Shown: in pieces, positions 40,232 to 40,505 of the stretch
Position numbering within the stretch: the stretch's first letter is position 1
How the letters are laid out: the number at the start of each line of letters is the position of its first letter
Source of the DNA: Myxococcota bacterium
GTDB taxonomy: Bacteria > Myxococcota_A > Polyangia > Fen-1088
Reading direction: 5' to 3'
Assembly: GCA_025934105.1 (NCBI GenBank)
Contig: JAICYS010000018.1
Location: forward strand, 1 to 40,505
DNA length: 40,505 nucleotides
Made by a program: the position numbers and the translations under genes
The notes under the pieces: model-generated
Database searches by the model: none
Told to the model about the DNA's origin: nothing
What the model saw: the letters and a program-made list of their open reading frames with translations, nothing else

Positions 40232-40505
40232 ATGCCTTACGACCACAGCACCGTCGAGCCGAAGTGGCAGGCCCGCTGGCGGGAAGCCGGGCTGCACAAG
40301 ACGCCGGCCGACCCGGCCCTGCCCAAGTTCTACGCGCTGGACATGTTCCCCTACCCGTCCGGCGCCGGCCTACACGTCGGCCACTGCGAGGGCTACACGG
40401 CCACCGACGTCATCACGCGCTGGAAGCGGATGCAGGGCTTTCGCGTGCTGCACCCGATGGGCTGGGACGCCTTCGGCCTGCCGGCCGAGAACTACGCCAT
40501 CAAGC
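40232..40505 (+). CDS. leuS: leucyl-tRNA synthetase, N-terminal part (truncated by window end)
   Basis: [24 protein letters not shown]...[59 protein letters not shown]. Confidence 0.96.
   Translation, partial: MPYDHSTVEPKWQARWREAGLHKTPADPALPKFYALDMFPYPSGAGLHVGHCEGYTATDVITRWKRMQGFRVLHPMGWDAFGLPAENYAIK

Overview
High-GC, gene-dense chromosomal window that looks Myxococcota/Polyangia-like by composition, lipoproteins and regulator content (taxonomy is inference). From left to right it contains: (a) ~0-7 kb, an accessory island on the minus strand that reads as a HORMA/TRIP13 (type III-like) CBASS anti-phage operon: CD-NTase, HORMA, TRIP13-like AAA+, an HNH-SAVED (Cap5-like) effector, then a DUF4238-like gene and a small Cys-rich ORF. 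It is headed by an 86-aa unknown ORF, has a divergent WYL (CapW/BrxR-like) regulator, and is bounded on the right by tRNA-Gly(GCC). (b) 7.2-21.8 kb, metabolic genes: 23S rRNA m5U methyltransferase, SAM hydrolase, CoA-transferase A/B, split methylmalonyl-CoA mutase with MeaB, acyl-CoA dehydrogenase, bicupin protein, FAD oxidoreductase, aldehyde dehydrogenase. An HU/IHF gene has a tandemly duplicated tail. (c) 21.8-30.6 kb, recC-recB-recD, with a possible REP-like insertion in the recD linker. (d) 30.7-38.1 kb, a putative sigma54-controlled operon: VTC domain, thymidylate-kinase-like protein fused to ~27-aa repeats (with an apparent frameshift), DUF4956, lipoprotein. A convergent NtrC/histidine kinase pair follows. 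(e) 38.2-40.5 kb, a beta-propeller protein, an NAD-dependent epimerase and the start of leuS. The two most interesting units are the unusual CBASS operon and the VTC/TMPK-repeat/DUF4956 module. All family calls come from reading motifs in the translations; no searches were run.
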